DNA of 64,000 nt from Isoetes taiwanensis (GCA_021234155.1 JAJEKV010000003.1:12519819-12583818), one strand, 5' to 3'. Counted from the first letter of the stretch, positions 1-11,790 are shown. Translations and numbers: made by a program. The notes: generated by a model from the sequence alone, not told the origin.

Positions 1-335
1 GATCTTTCCTTCTCTAGTTATTTTTATTCTCGAAGAAGACCTCTTGAATAGCATTCCAATTTGCTTGGGCCTCATCAGCCATAAAGCCATGAAATTGTGC
101 TGGCAGAAAACATTTACTTTGTCCAATTTTCTCCAAAACTTTTTTGAGATTCCACATCTTTTGTGTTCATCTCACATATTGCTATTGTTTGTAGACCACG
201 TATCCTAGTAAAGATCATAGCCATGATATAAGCAAACTCAACAATTCTACCAATAGTTGTGAAGGTTACTACATAAGTAAACAATTTATGAGAGGCCCTA
301 GTTACTTGGGATCATAGACATGGCATGCCATTGTT

Positions 336-539
336 GTCCACCTATAAAATTAACACCATTAAGTACATTCTCTCAAATCTTATAGTATTTTGCAAACCTC
401 AATATACAGTATATAAAAATTTGTACATGCATACCCCACAAACGAGGATCGCTATTAACGGTCCAGATCTTGGAATAAAGGGTAAATATGCCAATCCGAC
501 AGCTCTCGTTGCCCTACGTAACCCCCCGTGTGAATATGC
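336..539 (+). mobile_element. MITE copy 1, left end missing
   Basis: This segment matches the bodies of the copies at 28861-29100 and 55033-55291. Its right end (about 497-539) is the reverse complement of the terminal repeat GCATATTCACACGGGGG seen at the left ends of the other copies. The left terminal repeat is not visible, so the copy is 5' truncated. There is no coding capacity, so it is a non-autonomous TIR element whose superfamily cannot be assigned. Short ORFs across it are not genes. Confidence 0.7.
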
Positions 540-690
540 ACCCAAACCAAAGGGGGTTTAAGGGGGATTTTAATTTAAATGTGTTAAATGCAATGGTTTA
601 TGTTAATAATGTTAATGGTAGTTGTGTGTTGATGATTATATTAAAAAAAAAAATCGGGCCCTTCGGGCCCTAACTAAAGCAAACATAGGT
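540..690 (+). repeat. MITE-flanking repeat with GGGCCC hairpin
   Basis: This block recurs next to all three MITE copies (inverted at 28741-28860, direct at 55309-55410). It has a run of ten or more A, then GGGCCC-TTC-GGGCCC at 653-668, which on the minus strand reads as a GC hairpin followed by a T run. The third copy has lost the hairpin. Its role is unknown; it may be part of a larger transposon that includes the MITE. Confidence 0.6.
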
Positions 691-1133
691 AAACTTTATG
701 GGTCTAAACATTAATTACTAAAAAGCACAATAATATCAAGACAAATAAATTATTTCCATTGCATACCAAGAGCCGCCCAAATATACGCAAACACACTGTT
801 ATAAAATCGGCAAAAACAATAATAACATCATAAGGTTTATTGAAAGGGGCCATGGCGCTCAGTATAAAGCCAGTACCACTACCACTAGTTCAAGAGAATC
901 AACTGTCAAAATAGTTTACAATACCCCCTAATATTGTAAACTGCACATTGTCATGCATATGCTAGTGCATATGATAACATGTGCTAAGATCTCCATAATG
1001 TGTAACATCTGGGCAAGATCTCCAACAAATATGGAATGATCTGGACCGGAATCTGGTGCAAGGTCTCCAACAAATATGGAATGATCTAGACCGGAATCAC
1101 CACGGCTGTTCCATATGCCAAAAGATGCTCAGT
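691..1133. repeat. Gene-poor stretch with a 45-bp tandem duplication
   Basis: Two copies of a 45-bp unit containing CTCCAACAAATATGGAATGA lie at 1013-1057 and 1058-1102. Nothing else here is supported as a gene. The duplication lies just downstream (minus strand) of the last recognisable cyclophilin exon. Confidence 0.6.
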
Positions 1134-1334
1134 TCAACCGGTAGGCTCCTGTTCAATCTTCTTCAAAACATCCATGCCCTCCACAACTTTTCCAAAAAAA
1201 ACATGCTTCCTGCATATTAACCATTAATCATTAGGACTAAGAAAATAGAAAATTTTAATAACGAACCACCATCATTGTCAAATATAAAATGGATATCAAT
1301 GTCAGGCATTTGCACATCCTCTACTGAAGTTAAT

Positions 1335-3240
1335 CGCATCGATCCGAGACATCGGATCGCCATTCTAGAATGGGACGAGCATGCATGTCATGCATGCATG
1401 CGGGCGGCGCATGCCCATTTTGGGTTGGGAGTTCACTATTTCAGGCGCGTTTCTGCATCCACGTCTCATCGGTAGCTTCCTCTTCTCTCAAGCATTACCT
1501 TATTCTCTTTGAACTGTTTCCGAGGCGGGAGGGGCTTCTTCACACCGGTTTAGCCAATTTGGCGATCTTTCTTGCTATCCTTTCATGGCCTTTGGCCTCG
1601 TCCCCGTGACCTCGCCCTGATCCTAGTTTGTAAGGAAGTTCTCTACGGTAGTCGGGCGCTTTGTTGGTTTCTTGCGGGGTCCCATTCTAGAATCGCGATC
1701 GATCCGGAGACATCGGATCGCCATTCTAGAATGGGACGAGCATGCATGTCATGCATGCATGCGGGCGCGCATGCCCATTTTGGGTTGGGAGTTCACTATT
1801 TCAGCGCGTTTACGCATCCATCGTCTCATCGGCCTTCCTCTCTTCTCTCGGCATTACCTTATTCTCTTTGAACCCACCCTCCCCTTCTTTGTTTATTGTA
1901 CAAGTTCTGTTTATCATGTTTTTCCACCCGCTGGGTGATGCTTTTCTCCACCATTTGGTGATGCTATTCTCCGGTATGTTTCTCGTTTGTCGTGTTGGTG
2001 ATGTGCGGAGTGCGGGTTGGCGAAATGGCATCCGCTTCGACTTCTCCATGCGGGGTTTTGGGAGCGATTCTATGCCTTACGCTTGTCTAAGCCCCTTGCC
2101 GGCTAAGGCTTATCACTAGGGTTTTTCCTCGAAAACCGAAGGGCGGGGTTTTTAATCCCGTGATAAGCTTTTCGGCAGTACATCAGCCACTCATCTATTA
2201 GCTTTGTATTTGTTTTGGGGTCCAAATGATATAATTGGATTTTCCCTTTATTTTTCGTGGGTAGTTCGCGCATGTGCGCGCTACCCACCGGCCCACCATT
2301 GTAGAAAATCGCTCGGCCATTACCCTATTCTCTATTCTTTGAAACCATGCGGGGGAGGGGCTTCTCCTTGCTTGGATTGACCGGTTGGCTTTTCTTTCAT
2401 CATGCCGTGGCATGTCTTTTTCTCGCCTTGCCTCTTCTTCAGCCATAATCTTTTGACCTTCGCCCTCGATCCCGCTTTGATATGGAAGTTCTCTTCTATT
2501 CGGGAGGTTTTGTCGTTTTCATCGCGAGCTTCTTCTAGAATGTCATCGATCCGAGCCCCTCGGATCGACATTCTAGAAGGAGCGGCATGCATGTCTTGCA
2601 TGCATGCATGCCTTCTCGGGAGATCGCTATATTAGGCGGGTTCTTCATCAACGCCTCATCGGCTTCCTCTTCCTCTTCTCTCTCAGCACCCTATTCTCTA
2701 TTCTTTGAAACCCACCCTCCCCCTTAATTGTTTAATGTATTTGTCGCCTCGGCACGCGTGACCAGCCCCTCTATTTGAAGAGGTTTTATTTTGTTGTCGC
2801 GTGGCACGCTGATCAGCCCCCTCCACTTTGGGAGGTTTGTTTTGTCACATTTGTTTTCGTGTTGGAGTTGTGCAGTACAGGTGTTGGCAAGCGGCAAAAT
2901 GGACCGACTTCTCCATTCGTGGGGGTTTGGGAGCGAATTTTCAGCCTTACGCTTGTCCAAGCCCCTTGCCGGCTTATCACTAGGGTTTTCCCTCGAAAAC
3001 CCGAAAGGGCGGGGTTTTTTAATCCCGGTAATAAGCTTTCGGCAGGTACACAAACAAACATCTATTAGCATTGTATTTCATGGGGTCCAAGTTGTATAAT
3101 TGGACGTTCCCTTTATTTTTTTCGTGGGTAGTTCGCATGTGCGCGGCTACCCACTATCCACCATTGTAGAAAATCTGCTGAGATGAATGAGAAGCCTATC
3201 TATGCTTTGTTGGTTTCTTGCGAGTCCCATTCTAGAAAGC
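1335..3240. mobile_element. Composite hairpin-ended transposon in the cyclophilin intron
   Basis: The element is flanked by the 8-bp direct repeat AAGTTAAT at 1327-1334 and 3241-3248, a convincing target-site duplication. It consists of three tandem units (about 1335-1700, 1700-2540 and 2540-3240). Each starts with a hairpin of the form CGATCCGA-N4-TCGGATCG followed by ATTCTAGAATGGGACGAGC. Unit ends carry the inverted core GAGTCCCATTCTAGAA. Units share internal tracts such as CATCGGCTTCCTC and an AAACCCGAAAGGGCGGGGTTT hairpin at about 2135 and 2998. The 8-bp duplication would fit hAT-type insertion, but no transposase is present, so the superfamily is open. A second member lies at 60378-62091. 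Confidence 0.75.
1923..1971 (-). repeat. Two-copy relic of the TCACC...GGTGA minisatellite
   Basis: Two degenerate units with the inverted motif CCACC-N-GGTGATGCT are present. They are the reverse-strand counterpart of the seven-unit array at 61081-61268 and help show that both composite transposons belong to one family. Confidence 0.55.
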
Positions 3241-4071
3241 AAGTTAATGCCAGTGTTGAAATGCCAAAGGGATCCAAAGGGATTCAATAATGTGAGCTTT
3301 TAAGCAGAAAAGTATATCAAAATAATTCAGCTAAGGACAGAACATTCCAAACATGAAAACACTGTCACTAAAACCGGGTGTAGCTTCTTCTACATGAAGT
3401 GCCAGTATTGGTAACACCTTATACAACAGAATCAAGTGGCTGTACATGGATTCATCACTTAATAACAAGTACTCTAATAAATTCACTCAATAACAGGCCA
3501 TAGCAAGGTCAACTATCACCAGTAAAAATACCTTGCAACTATAAGGGGTTTGCTTGTTACATTCTGTAAAAATGACAACAGCAACACTAGGCAGTATCAG
3601 AAAATTAAACAGGTTTTACAACAGTTAGTATGTCCAGCATCTCAACATGATAGCAGCGAGCTCATACCCATCAAGATGTTTTGCTGGAGCAAACGTAATA
3701 AAGAACTGGGAGCCATTCGTATTGGGCCCAGCATTAGCCATAGATAAGATGCCGGGATCATTATGACTGTGAATGAAGTTTTCATCTGCAACGATTGAAA
3801 GTAATATTAGATTTAAATCACAAATATGTAATTTCACTGCAAATGCAGACCATAGAAGCATACCTTTGAACTTTCCTCCATATATGCTTTCTCCACCACC
3901 TCCTGCAAACACAATTTCCAAATCATTTTATGTCGTCCACCGCTTTGTTAAAACTGCAAGGTTCTTACGGTAATTTCCATGCCCATTAGAATTTGCACAA
4001 CATTAAATCTACTCTACCCAAATAAGACATCAGAAAATTTCCAACGTGCATACTTACACAAGCATACTTAC

Positions 4072-4213
4072 AGAGTCCAAGGAGCAGTCGCAAATTTGCG
4101 AGTCTTGCATAGGGAATTGCAAGGCTGGCAATGGTGAGGCCGGAGACAAGGTCGGATTTGAAATCACTAAGTTTATATGATGGTCCCCACTGGAGGATAG
4201 GAAATATGTAATT
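4072..4213 (-). pseudogene. Sulfate transporter (SULTR) exon fragment
   Basis: The minus-strand translation begins NYIFPILQW, continues with FKSDLVSGLTIASLAIP and ends in LLLGL. This is the first transmembrane region of plant SLC26-type sulfate/proton cotransporters. The exon ends at a strong donor (GTAAGTATG) in phase 1, just after Gly-Leu. About four residues are missing compared with the family between SLAIP and YARLANL. No other part of the roughly 650-residue transporter is found nearby. The next exon on this strand is from a cyclophilin, which supports a chimeric, captured origin. Confidence 0.75.
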
Positions 4214-4239
4214 TGCATTCGATTGCACCCCCACCCAAC

Positions 4240-4765
4240 AAGCCTATCTGGCCGGCCGATTTGTAAGCCCGAAAAATAGCATTAACGACAATCTTCAATG
4301 CAATTTCCATTAGCAATACTAAGGTTAAGATCAGAAAGGTTATGCCATTCATGCAAAGAAAGTCCGGCTTCGCGCTTCTCTTCCTCTTTGAGTCATGGCC
4401 AATTGGATTAGGAAGCTTGGCCTTAAGCCCCAAAAGCTTTATCCCTGCATCCTTAAACAGCACGGTAGAATTGGTTGCCAATACTTGCTGTATGTGGCCC
4501 ATTGCAGCAAGATTAAATCTGATGGTCCCTTTTAGTCATTGATAGCGGGATGAACCGCATGAAGTGAGAGAAGCATGGACCTAGCTGATGGGTTTATAAG
4601 AAGTTTCGGATCAGTACCCTCGGATTTCGCTTTGGCGAGCATCCCTACCTGCATCGTTAAGAGCCAAATCACGATCCCTAGCTCCAAATTCAAAAACAAT
4701 ACCTTTTTCAGGCCAATCTTGTCGCTTGCATCCAAGTCCCTAAGCGTGTCCTGGTCGGGGTCCAA
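4240..4765 (-). pseudogene. Unrecognised membrane-protein-like coding remnants
   Basis: Two adjacent minus-strand frames look coding. One (4765-4532) contains ELGIVIWLLTMQVGMLAKAK and INPSARSMLLSLHAVHPA. The other (4502-4240) contains GHIQQVLATNSTVLFKDAG and a hydrophobic stretch ILTLVLLMEIALKIVV. A stop and a frame change separate them. I do not recognise the family. They share orientation with the SULTR and cyclophilin fragments downstream and may be part of the same captured set. Confidence 0.4.
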
Positions 4766-4984
4766 GCAATCTACAGAAGCAGAGAATAAAAACCCTAAAA
4801 CCCATGAGCTCGATATCTACACTAGCTATGGACTTTGTTTAGTTTAAAATACACGAGGGAAATAGACCATGAAATAGGGTGTTTATTCTGAGCCCTTGAT
4901 TAAGGACCCAAGGACTCAATCTTGACTATTAAAAAAAATGCATGGCACAAGCATCATGCAAACATGGGTCTAAACCATTGAGAA

Positions 4985-5137
4985 TATAAAATTAGAAGAT
5001 GAAAATACAGTGCGCACTCTAGATGTACGCATTAGTACACCCCCTGAAATACGGCCACCAAATCATATAAAAACCATAGGAAAAAACGTACAAAAATACA
5101 AAAGAAACCCCCTGTTATTGTGCTACATATATGCTTT
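4985..5137 (-). mobile_element. Terminal repeat of a dispersed transposon (possible Helitron 5' end), copy A
   Basis: Read on the minus strand from 5137, the sequence begins ATGTAGCACAATAACAGGGGG and continues with TTTCTTTTGTATTTTTGTACG. It matches 18625-18770 (+) for about 130 bp and 58380-58447 (-) for a shorter stretch. The AT-rich start resembles Helitron 5' ends, but no 3' hairpin with CTRR was identified, so the class is inferred. Gene fragments lie downstream in the same orientation. Confidence 0.5.
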
Positions 5138-5450
5138 ACATGGTAAAAGTGAACTCATGGCAATGCTAGGTCTATAGAGGGGCACATTCAGTTCACTAGA
5201 TCAACTCTAAAACCTACTCCAATAGCAAATTAACTTATTAAAGCTAGCAAATCTTGTCCAGCGCCTCCTAGAAAATCTGGACCACAAATTATGAACTCCG
5301 GGAAATTTGGAAACAAAGGGTAGCTTTAATATAGATTTTGGATATTTGCTTTATGTTGATGAAAAAAATAAAAAAATAAAAAACACAAGGTCGACACAGC
5401 GGACAAGGAGGAAAAATGAGGAACCATTTAGAGGTTTGCTGAAGATGGCC

Positions 5451-5886
5451 AGTCGGCGCCGACTGAAGTTTACAATGTTGTTGCATTGAAGGAAACTTCG
5501 TTCAACCAGTGTTCATCTGCGACTGCATTTTTTGAGGTTCGTTGTGAGACTCTTCATTCGTGACTGCGTTTTTTGAGGTTCATTGCGACTGCATTTTTTA
5601 GGATGCATTTATTAGGCTCTGCATCAACACACAGTTAGTGAGTCGGCGCCGACTGGCTTAGAATAAGCTCAGTTTGCAAAGCCTTCCAGCTCTGATTCGC
5701 TCCAGGAATCTTCAAGTTTGTGCTTAGGTGCAAAATGCCCCTATAGAAAGCTTAGATGCGGAATGCCCAAATTTGTAGACTGATTTAAGTTTGCATTTTG
5801 ATGTGAAATAGCTTGATCCAAGGAAGAAACTGGCAATGATTTACAGACCACATTTTGATTTTGTTCAACAGTGGGTCGGCGCCGAC
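5451..5886. repeat. Three copies of the palindrome AGTCGGCGCCGACT
   Basis: The perfect 14-bp palindrome occurs at 5451-5464 and 5641-5654, and its 12-bp core GTCGGCGCCGAC occurs at 5875-5886. The surrounding sequence is AT-rich, so three GC-rich palindromes in 436 bp stand out. They could be protein-binding sites or transposon subterminal motifs. Confidence 0.7.
5518..5604. repeat. Degenerate tandem repeat of GCGACTGCATTTTTTGAGG
   Basis: About three diverged units of roughly 30-40 bp with the core GACTGCATTTTTTGAGGTTC lie between the first and second palindromes. No coding signal is seen. Confidence 0.6.
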
Positions 5887-5899
5887 TGGCATCTTGTAG

Positions 5900-7250
5900 A
5901 ACATGGATGTCTTTGTTTGAATAAAAGAGGGGTGGACATATGCGCCACGTTCTTATGAGATGAAGATAGTCCAACTCAGATATTCTCTAGCATATCAGAA
6001 CAAGAAAGCCTGCGGATATGATAACATTCTTAAATTGAGTATTTATTCAGATCTACAGATTAAGATCTATGCGCAGGACCAAATATAGAACGGATAATAA
6101 CTTCCTAAATGTTGCATATGAGAGAACAATTATATGCAAAGGCTTGCAAAGAAGTAGTTGCAGATTTAGTAGTTGATATCGTTGCAAAATCCAAACAGGA
6201 ACGAGCTGCTGGGTATGCAAATGCATCGTTTACCTCTGAGTTATGGTCTGAAAAACCATGGGGCTTATGATTTCCATATGTTGGCTGGAAAGGCGTAGGC
6301 TACATATTCTCCAGTTCTATCAGGCTACATATTCTCCAGTCCTACAAAGGCATGATGGCATGGAGGTAATTGCACCTGTCATTGAGTTGGCTAGTACTTG
6401 AATTTGTTGTCATATACATTGATTTTTGCATTTTGTAGCCATGTTAGGCATGAATCTCCTTCGTTCTATATTGCCCATTAGCAAGTTGTTAGCATTCTAA
6501 AGTTTCTATCTAATACTTGGCATTCTAAAGTTTCTAGGCTCTATAACTTTGGCTGAGGTGAAGCAATAAAAAATCAAAAGCATCACATGTTTTGGCAAGG
6601 CAACATCTGTCAAGTTCTAGAATAAGCCTAAAACTTAGAATAAGCCTAAAACTGTGTCCACTGGGTTACAGACTATGAATTCGAAAACAATGCAACACAA
6701 TTAGTACAGTTGAAACAGAGGCGAGCAAAAACGCCAAAAAAACTTCGGGTCTGGTCTTTTGAACAAACAAGTTGCCAACAAAGTCCGGTTATTTTATAAA
6801 GAAACAAGCTCCGGTAGAGTCCGGCCCCTACAACTGCGAAGGCCTCTGTGTGAAATAGGTCGGCTACGCTGCTCCGCAAATTTCGGCAGCCAATTCCCCG
6901 TGGTAAAATAGATGGAATAGAGGCGAAATTTGAGGGTGCCGCCCATTCATTACGTTCTTTGATGCATAACGCATGGTTATTTGCAACAAGATTGTGAAAC
7001 ACCGTGATCGAGCGCGGTGAGAAATTCATTGTATACATCAATTTATTGAAAAAAGAACAATATACTAATATTAACTTTAGTGAAAAAAAGGAACAATATA
7101 TTAATGTTAGTCAAAAAAAGACCAAGATGCCCAAGCGAAAAGACCCTATGAAATTTTTTTCCCTAGATTTAAATACAAAAATTTTTCTTCTATATAAACT
7201 CTTATCTCTTTATAAATCTGTATCTTATTAAATTCAAGCATCATTATAGT
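5900..7250. other. No supported gene
   Basis: A 122-codon minus-strand frame at 6673-7041 has no recognisable motif. A 24-bp duplication (GGCTACATATTCTCCAGT) lies at about 6298-6345. Nothing else is evident. Confidence 0.4.
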
Positions 7251-7254
7251 CCAA

Positions 7255-7610
7255 AGAAAATCCAAATAGCTTTTTATAATGACGAAATGATGACAATGAC
7301 GAGAATGTTGATGAAAATGTGTTAAAACACCAATGAAGCATATGATATGATGGATGTGCTAAACAAACCTGACAAAAAACTTGACGTAAACTTTGACGAA
7401 AAACCTGACGTAATTTTGACGCATACTATGACGAATATTTTTGACGAAAATTTTGATGTTAAGTCTGACGAAAATTTTGACAAAAAATATGACGAAAGTT
7501 CTGACGAGAATTCTGACGATTTTGCATCAGACAATCTGACGAAAATTCTGACGCAAAATCTGACGTTTTTTCGTCAGAGAATATACGTCAGAATATGCAT
7601 CAGTCATATG
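7255..7610. repeat. TGACG/CGTCA motif array
   Basis: More than fifteen TGACG motifs, spaced about 12-18 bp apart, run in one direction (for example TCTGACGAAAATTCTGACG). The array ends with inverted copies (CGTCAGAGAATATACGTCAG). The open frame across it (7347-7745) is rich in Asp, Glu and Asn only because of the repeat. Such clustered short motifs are typical of subterminal transposase-binding regions in CACTA-type elements. No flanking CACTA terminus was identified. Confidence 0.6.
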
Positions 7611-8272
7611 AGTCTGGGCAATTGCCTATTCTGTGAATACCGACGAACTACGGGATGTGTCGTCCCAATTCGAAAACTAGACCGGTTCCAACGATGTAAA
7701 ATTTGCCTCAATCAGAGCTCTGGTTGCGGGGATGTCTCCCATTGAAGTTTAGCTTTTATTTATAAATCTCTCCATGACTTTAGCCTTTTTTTTCCAGGCA
7801 CTTGCCTTTAGTATTAAAATAGCTACTTGCCTTTAATTAGAATATTTGACTTATCATATGGGATATTATCTATGGCCTTTTCCTCGATCTATGGCCTTTT
7901 CTTCGAGCTCGATCCCAATTAATAATCATACCAATGATAGTGCCGCGACATTAATTGCCATACTTTTGCCATATTTCCATAAACCATTCATTGTGGACCA
8001 CTCCCCGATGCTTGCTCCGTATCAGGATTCCCGATCGAGGGCAAATTAAAACAATTTCGAAATTCCAATCCACTCCATTTCAGATAAAGTAGCTTGATCT
8101 GCCCGCCAATTCAAGCTTGCATGCAATATGTAGCACAATAACAGGGGGTTTTAGGGGGACTTGATATGGATGTAAAAATGATAATTCTTGAAACCATAGA
8201 CCATATATCCCTAAAATAATTAAATGGATTGTTATAAAACACAAACATAAATTTAAGATAAAAGATAATCAC

Positions 8273-8347
8273 ATTAGCTCATTAGATGTATTGGTTAAAA
8301 TAGTCTTATTAGAACGTTGAGTTATTTTGGTAGAGGTTTGAGCCCCC
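8273..8347 (+). mobile_element. tRNA-like SINE head, unit 1
   Basis: An A-box-like TTAGCTCATTAG and a B-box-like GGTTTGAGCCCCC are 62 bp apart. The B box is less well kept than in unit 2. Confidence 0.45.
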
Positions 8348-8715
8348 GTATTTCATATTCTAAAACCTTAAGACACGCCGTATAGAGGTTAGATATTCCC
8401 TCAAAACCTTAGGCGCACTCGTATTCTATATTTCAAAATCATAGGCGCCTCCAATCATAAATGACCATAAGCGAAACGAGAGGTATCCAGAGGCACCAAC
8501 ATGCATTCTGGGTCGTAAGATTGACGGATTCGACGATCATGGTAGTCCAGGATGCACCTCGTTTAGAATATGTAGCACACTAACAGGGGGTTCCAGGGGG
8601 GCTTGATATGGATGTAAAAATGACAATTCCTGAAACCATAGACCATATATCCCTAAAATAATTGATGAGTTATTATTAAAAAAAAAACATAGATTCAAGA
8701 TAGAAAATAATCACA

Positions 8716-8788
8716 TTAGCTCATTGGGTATACTGGTTAAAATAGTCTTATTAGGACATTGAGTTATTTTGGTAGAGGTTCGAACTCC
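8716..8788 (+). mobile_element. tRNA-like SINE head, unit 2
   Basis: An A box TTAGCTCATTGGG at 8716-8728 and a near-perfect B box GGTTCGAACTCC at 8777-8788 are present. The spacing is longer than in an ordinary tRNA and no cloverleaf closes properly, so this is a tRNA-derived SINE portion rather than a tRNA gene. Confidence 0.55.
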
Positions 8789-9752
8789 CGTATTTCATAT
8801 TCTAAAACCTTAGGAAAAGTCGTATAGAGGTTAGATATTCCCTCAAAACCTTAGGCGAACTCGTATTTCATATTTCAAAATCATAGGTGCCTCCAATCAT
8901 AAATGATCGTAAGTGAAACGAGAGGTACCTAGAGGCAGCAACATATATTTTGTGTCGTAGGACTGACGGATCTGATGATCATGGTAGTCTAGGATGCACC
9001 TTGTTTAGAATATGTAGCACAATAACAGGGGGTTCCAGGGGGACTTGATATGGATGTAAAAATGACAATTCCTGAAACCATAGACCATATATCCCTAAAA
9101 TAATTAATGAGTTGTTATTAAAAAAAAAACAAAAAAAAAAAAGAGATTCAAGATAGAAAATAATCACATTAGTTCATTAGGTATACTGGTTAAAATAGTC
9201 TTATTAGGACATTGAGTTATTATGGTCCGTTATCTGTTTGAGATACGATGGTCTGTAACAACAAATTCATTGGATCAATAAATATCTAGATTTCAAAGAA
9301 ACTAAGGGCAACTCGTAAAAAGAAAAAGTGCGCTTGTTTGGATTAGGCAAGGACCATGCAGTCTGCTATGGCCAGAGTCATAAATCAGCATAATCGCCAA
9401 CAATATCAAAAACAACACTTTATAGTAACATATTATGAATTTGGAGATGATGCTGCATGATTTCAGTTTTTGAATTTAAAGCAAGGATCAGAATATGTTC
9501 AAGATTAGGATTGAAGGCTCTTTAGCTTCCCAGAAAAGGTCAGAATAGCTTGTGTCTCTTATGAATTCTTCAAAGCGTGACTAAAAAGAAAGGACTGACA
9601 TAAAGATGTTATTATCGCTTTCTCTTCAAACCTACTGATCTTGAAAACCTGATAGTAGAATTTAGAAGAGAGTAAATCAGATTCCGATTAAACAAATTAG
9701 ACCCTATTTGCAAACCCTAGAAATAGTTAATACACAAGGTATTTGCAGTAGA

Positions 9753-10401
<649 letters not shown>

Positions 10402-10713
10402 GTCTATGGAGAGGCCTGTCTATGGGAGGCCTCTATTAGACAACAAGTGATCACATGTCATCATAAAATAATAGATGAGTTTCTCATCCTCATCTAGCTC
10501 ATCACTCACTCAATACCTCCTCCTCATATACAATAGTGTTCCATGTAGAGACTCTAAATATGTATTCCTAAATGCCAAAAGTTCTATCATGTATTTCCCT
10601 AGTACATCCCCATGTATTGTGAATAATGTAGGGAGGTCCTCAAAAAATGTATATCATAGTCATCCCTTAGTGTCTTATATGCCCTGATCTTCAAGCAATG
10701 TATGGCATTCATC

Positions 10714-10919
<206 letters not shown>

Positions 10920-10989
10920 TTGGCCACATGCACTTAGAGATTACGAGAGATGGGATGGGAGAAGGGGAGAGATGGGTGAGAGTGGGTTT

Positions 10990-11526
10990 TCTTGACTCTC
11001 ATCCCGAGAGACAATTACTCCCTAACAGGAGAGAGGGGCATTTTCATTGGGTTTTCATAGTTAAGGAAGTACCTCCGAAATTATCTTCCTTGCCGTGAAA
11101 CTTTTGAGGTGTTCGTTAGAATAGCAAAGGGGAAGCCTTCATGTAGCAAAGGGGAAGCCTTCCGCTATGGCGCTTTTTAATAGCATGATCCTTCTTCCTT
11201 TTAGCAGATCTTGGAACGTTAAGCCCTGTTCCTTTTAGCTGATAGTTGTGCATGTGCCGGAAGTTAAGAAAAGGCCCTGTTCTAATGTTCCCGAAAGAAA
11301 CCTGTGCCATGTGCAAGGCAAGCGAAAACAATGGGACGACAAAGTGGGGGATCCGGAGATCGCTTCTGGGCGCCCAAGGCCCTTGCAGCAGGTGTCGCAG
11401 GGCGAGATTAAGGGTGCCCGTGGGGCTCCTCCGGTCAAAAGCAAAGAAGATTTAAATTTGTGTGTAGAAGTACAAAAGATCTTCCCCGAATTGTTCAGGG
11501 GATGCTTGCAAAGATTGAATAAGGAT
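10990..11526. other. No supported gene
   Basis: A short duplication (AGCAAAGGGGAAGCCTTC) lies at 11125-11162. Overlapping frames on both strands show no recognisable motif. Confidence 0.4.
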
Positions 11527-11790
11527 TTATCCGCAAAATCCCCAATTTCTAGTTGTCCGCTTGCGTAAGCCCCAATTTCTAGCTAATAGGCCCAAGAACG
11601 AGGGACCCAAATCGTAAAAATAAGTTTGTCTTTTGTATTCGTCCAAGACAAAAAGCCTCGAATAATGCAAAGCAACAAGAACTGGAGCCATCCCCTGGCC
11701 GTAGAGACATCTCAGTAACCACAAAATAAAAAGGGTGACCTTAACAACTAGAAGTGGGTTCTTCTCCAGTTCAGATTCCTCTAATCGCAT
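11527..11790 (-). pseudogene. Unrecognised exon-like open frame
   Basis: An 88-codon minus-strand frame begins MRLEESELEKNPLLVVKVTL and contains GMAPVLVALHYSRLFVLDEY and YFYDLGPSF. Its composition looks like real protein, with one hydrophobic segment near residues 16-30. No flanking exon or promoter is identified and the family is unknown. It may be an isolated exon. Confidence 0.3.

Larger units (their letters stand above)
1134..3902 (-). pseudogene. Cyclophilin (peptidyl-prolyl isomerase) fragment, three exons
   Basis: Three minus-strand exons encode the second half of a cyclophilin-type PPIase domain, the family that isomerises Xaa-Pro bonds. Exon a (3902-3864) gives [12 protein letters not shown]. 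Exon b (3785-3668) gives DENFIHSH, then [20 protein letters not shown] and HLDG. Exon c (1209-1134) gives KHVFFGKVVEGMDVLKKIE and then a TGA. Every junction has GT and AG and the codon phases join correctly. The N-terminal third of the domain is not found upstream; a sulfate-transporter exon lies there instead. The intron between b and c is about 2.5 kb because a 1.9-kb transposon sits in it. The reading frame after residue EPTG is unclear, so the 3' end is uncertain. This looks like a captured gene fragment rather than a working gene. Confidence 0.8.
8125..9225. repeat. 442-bp tandem repeat, two and a half units
   Basis: Units begin at 8125, 8567 and 9009, each with AATATGTAGCAC followed by a tract like the terminal repeat at 5137 and 18632. 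The first two are complete and the third stops at about 9225. Each unit contains a tRNA-like segment with A and B boxes. The tandem arrangement of a transposon-like terminus is unusual. Confidence 0.8.

Noticed and set aside
7347-7745. 132-codon Asp/Asn/Glu-rich frame as a gene
   Set aside because: The composition follows directly from the TGACGAAAA repeat; no other coding evidence exists.
8716-8788. Functional tRNA gene
   Set aside because: A and B boxes are present but the spacing is too long and the stems do not form a cloverleaf.
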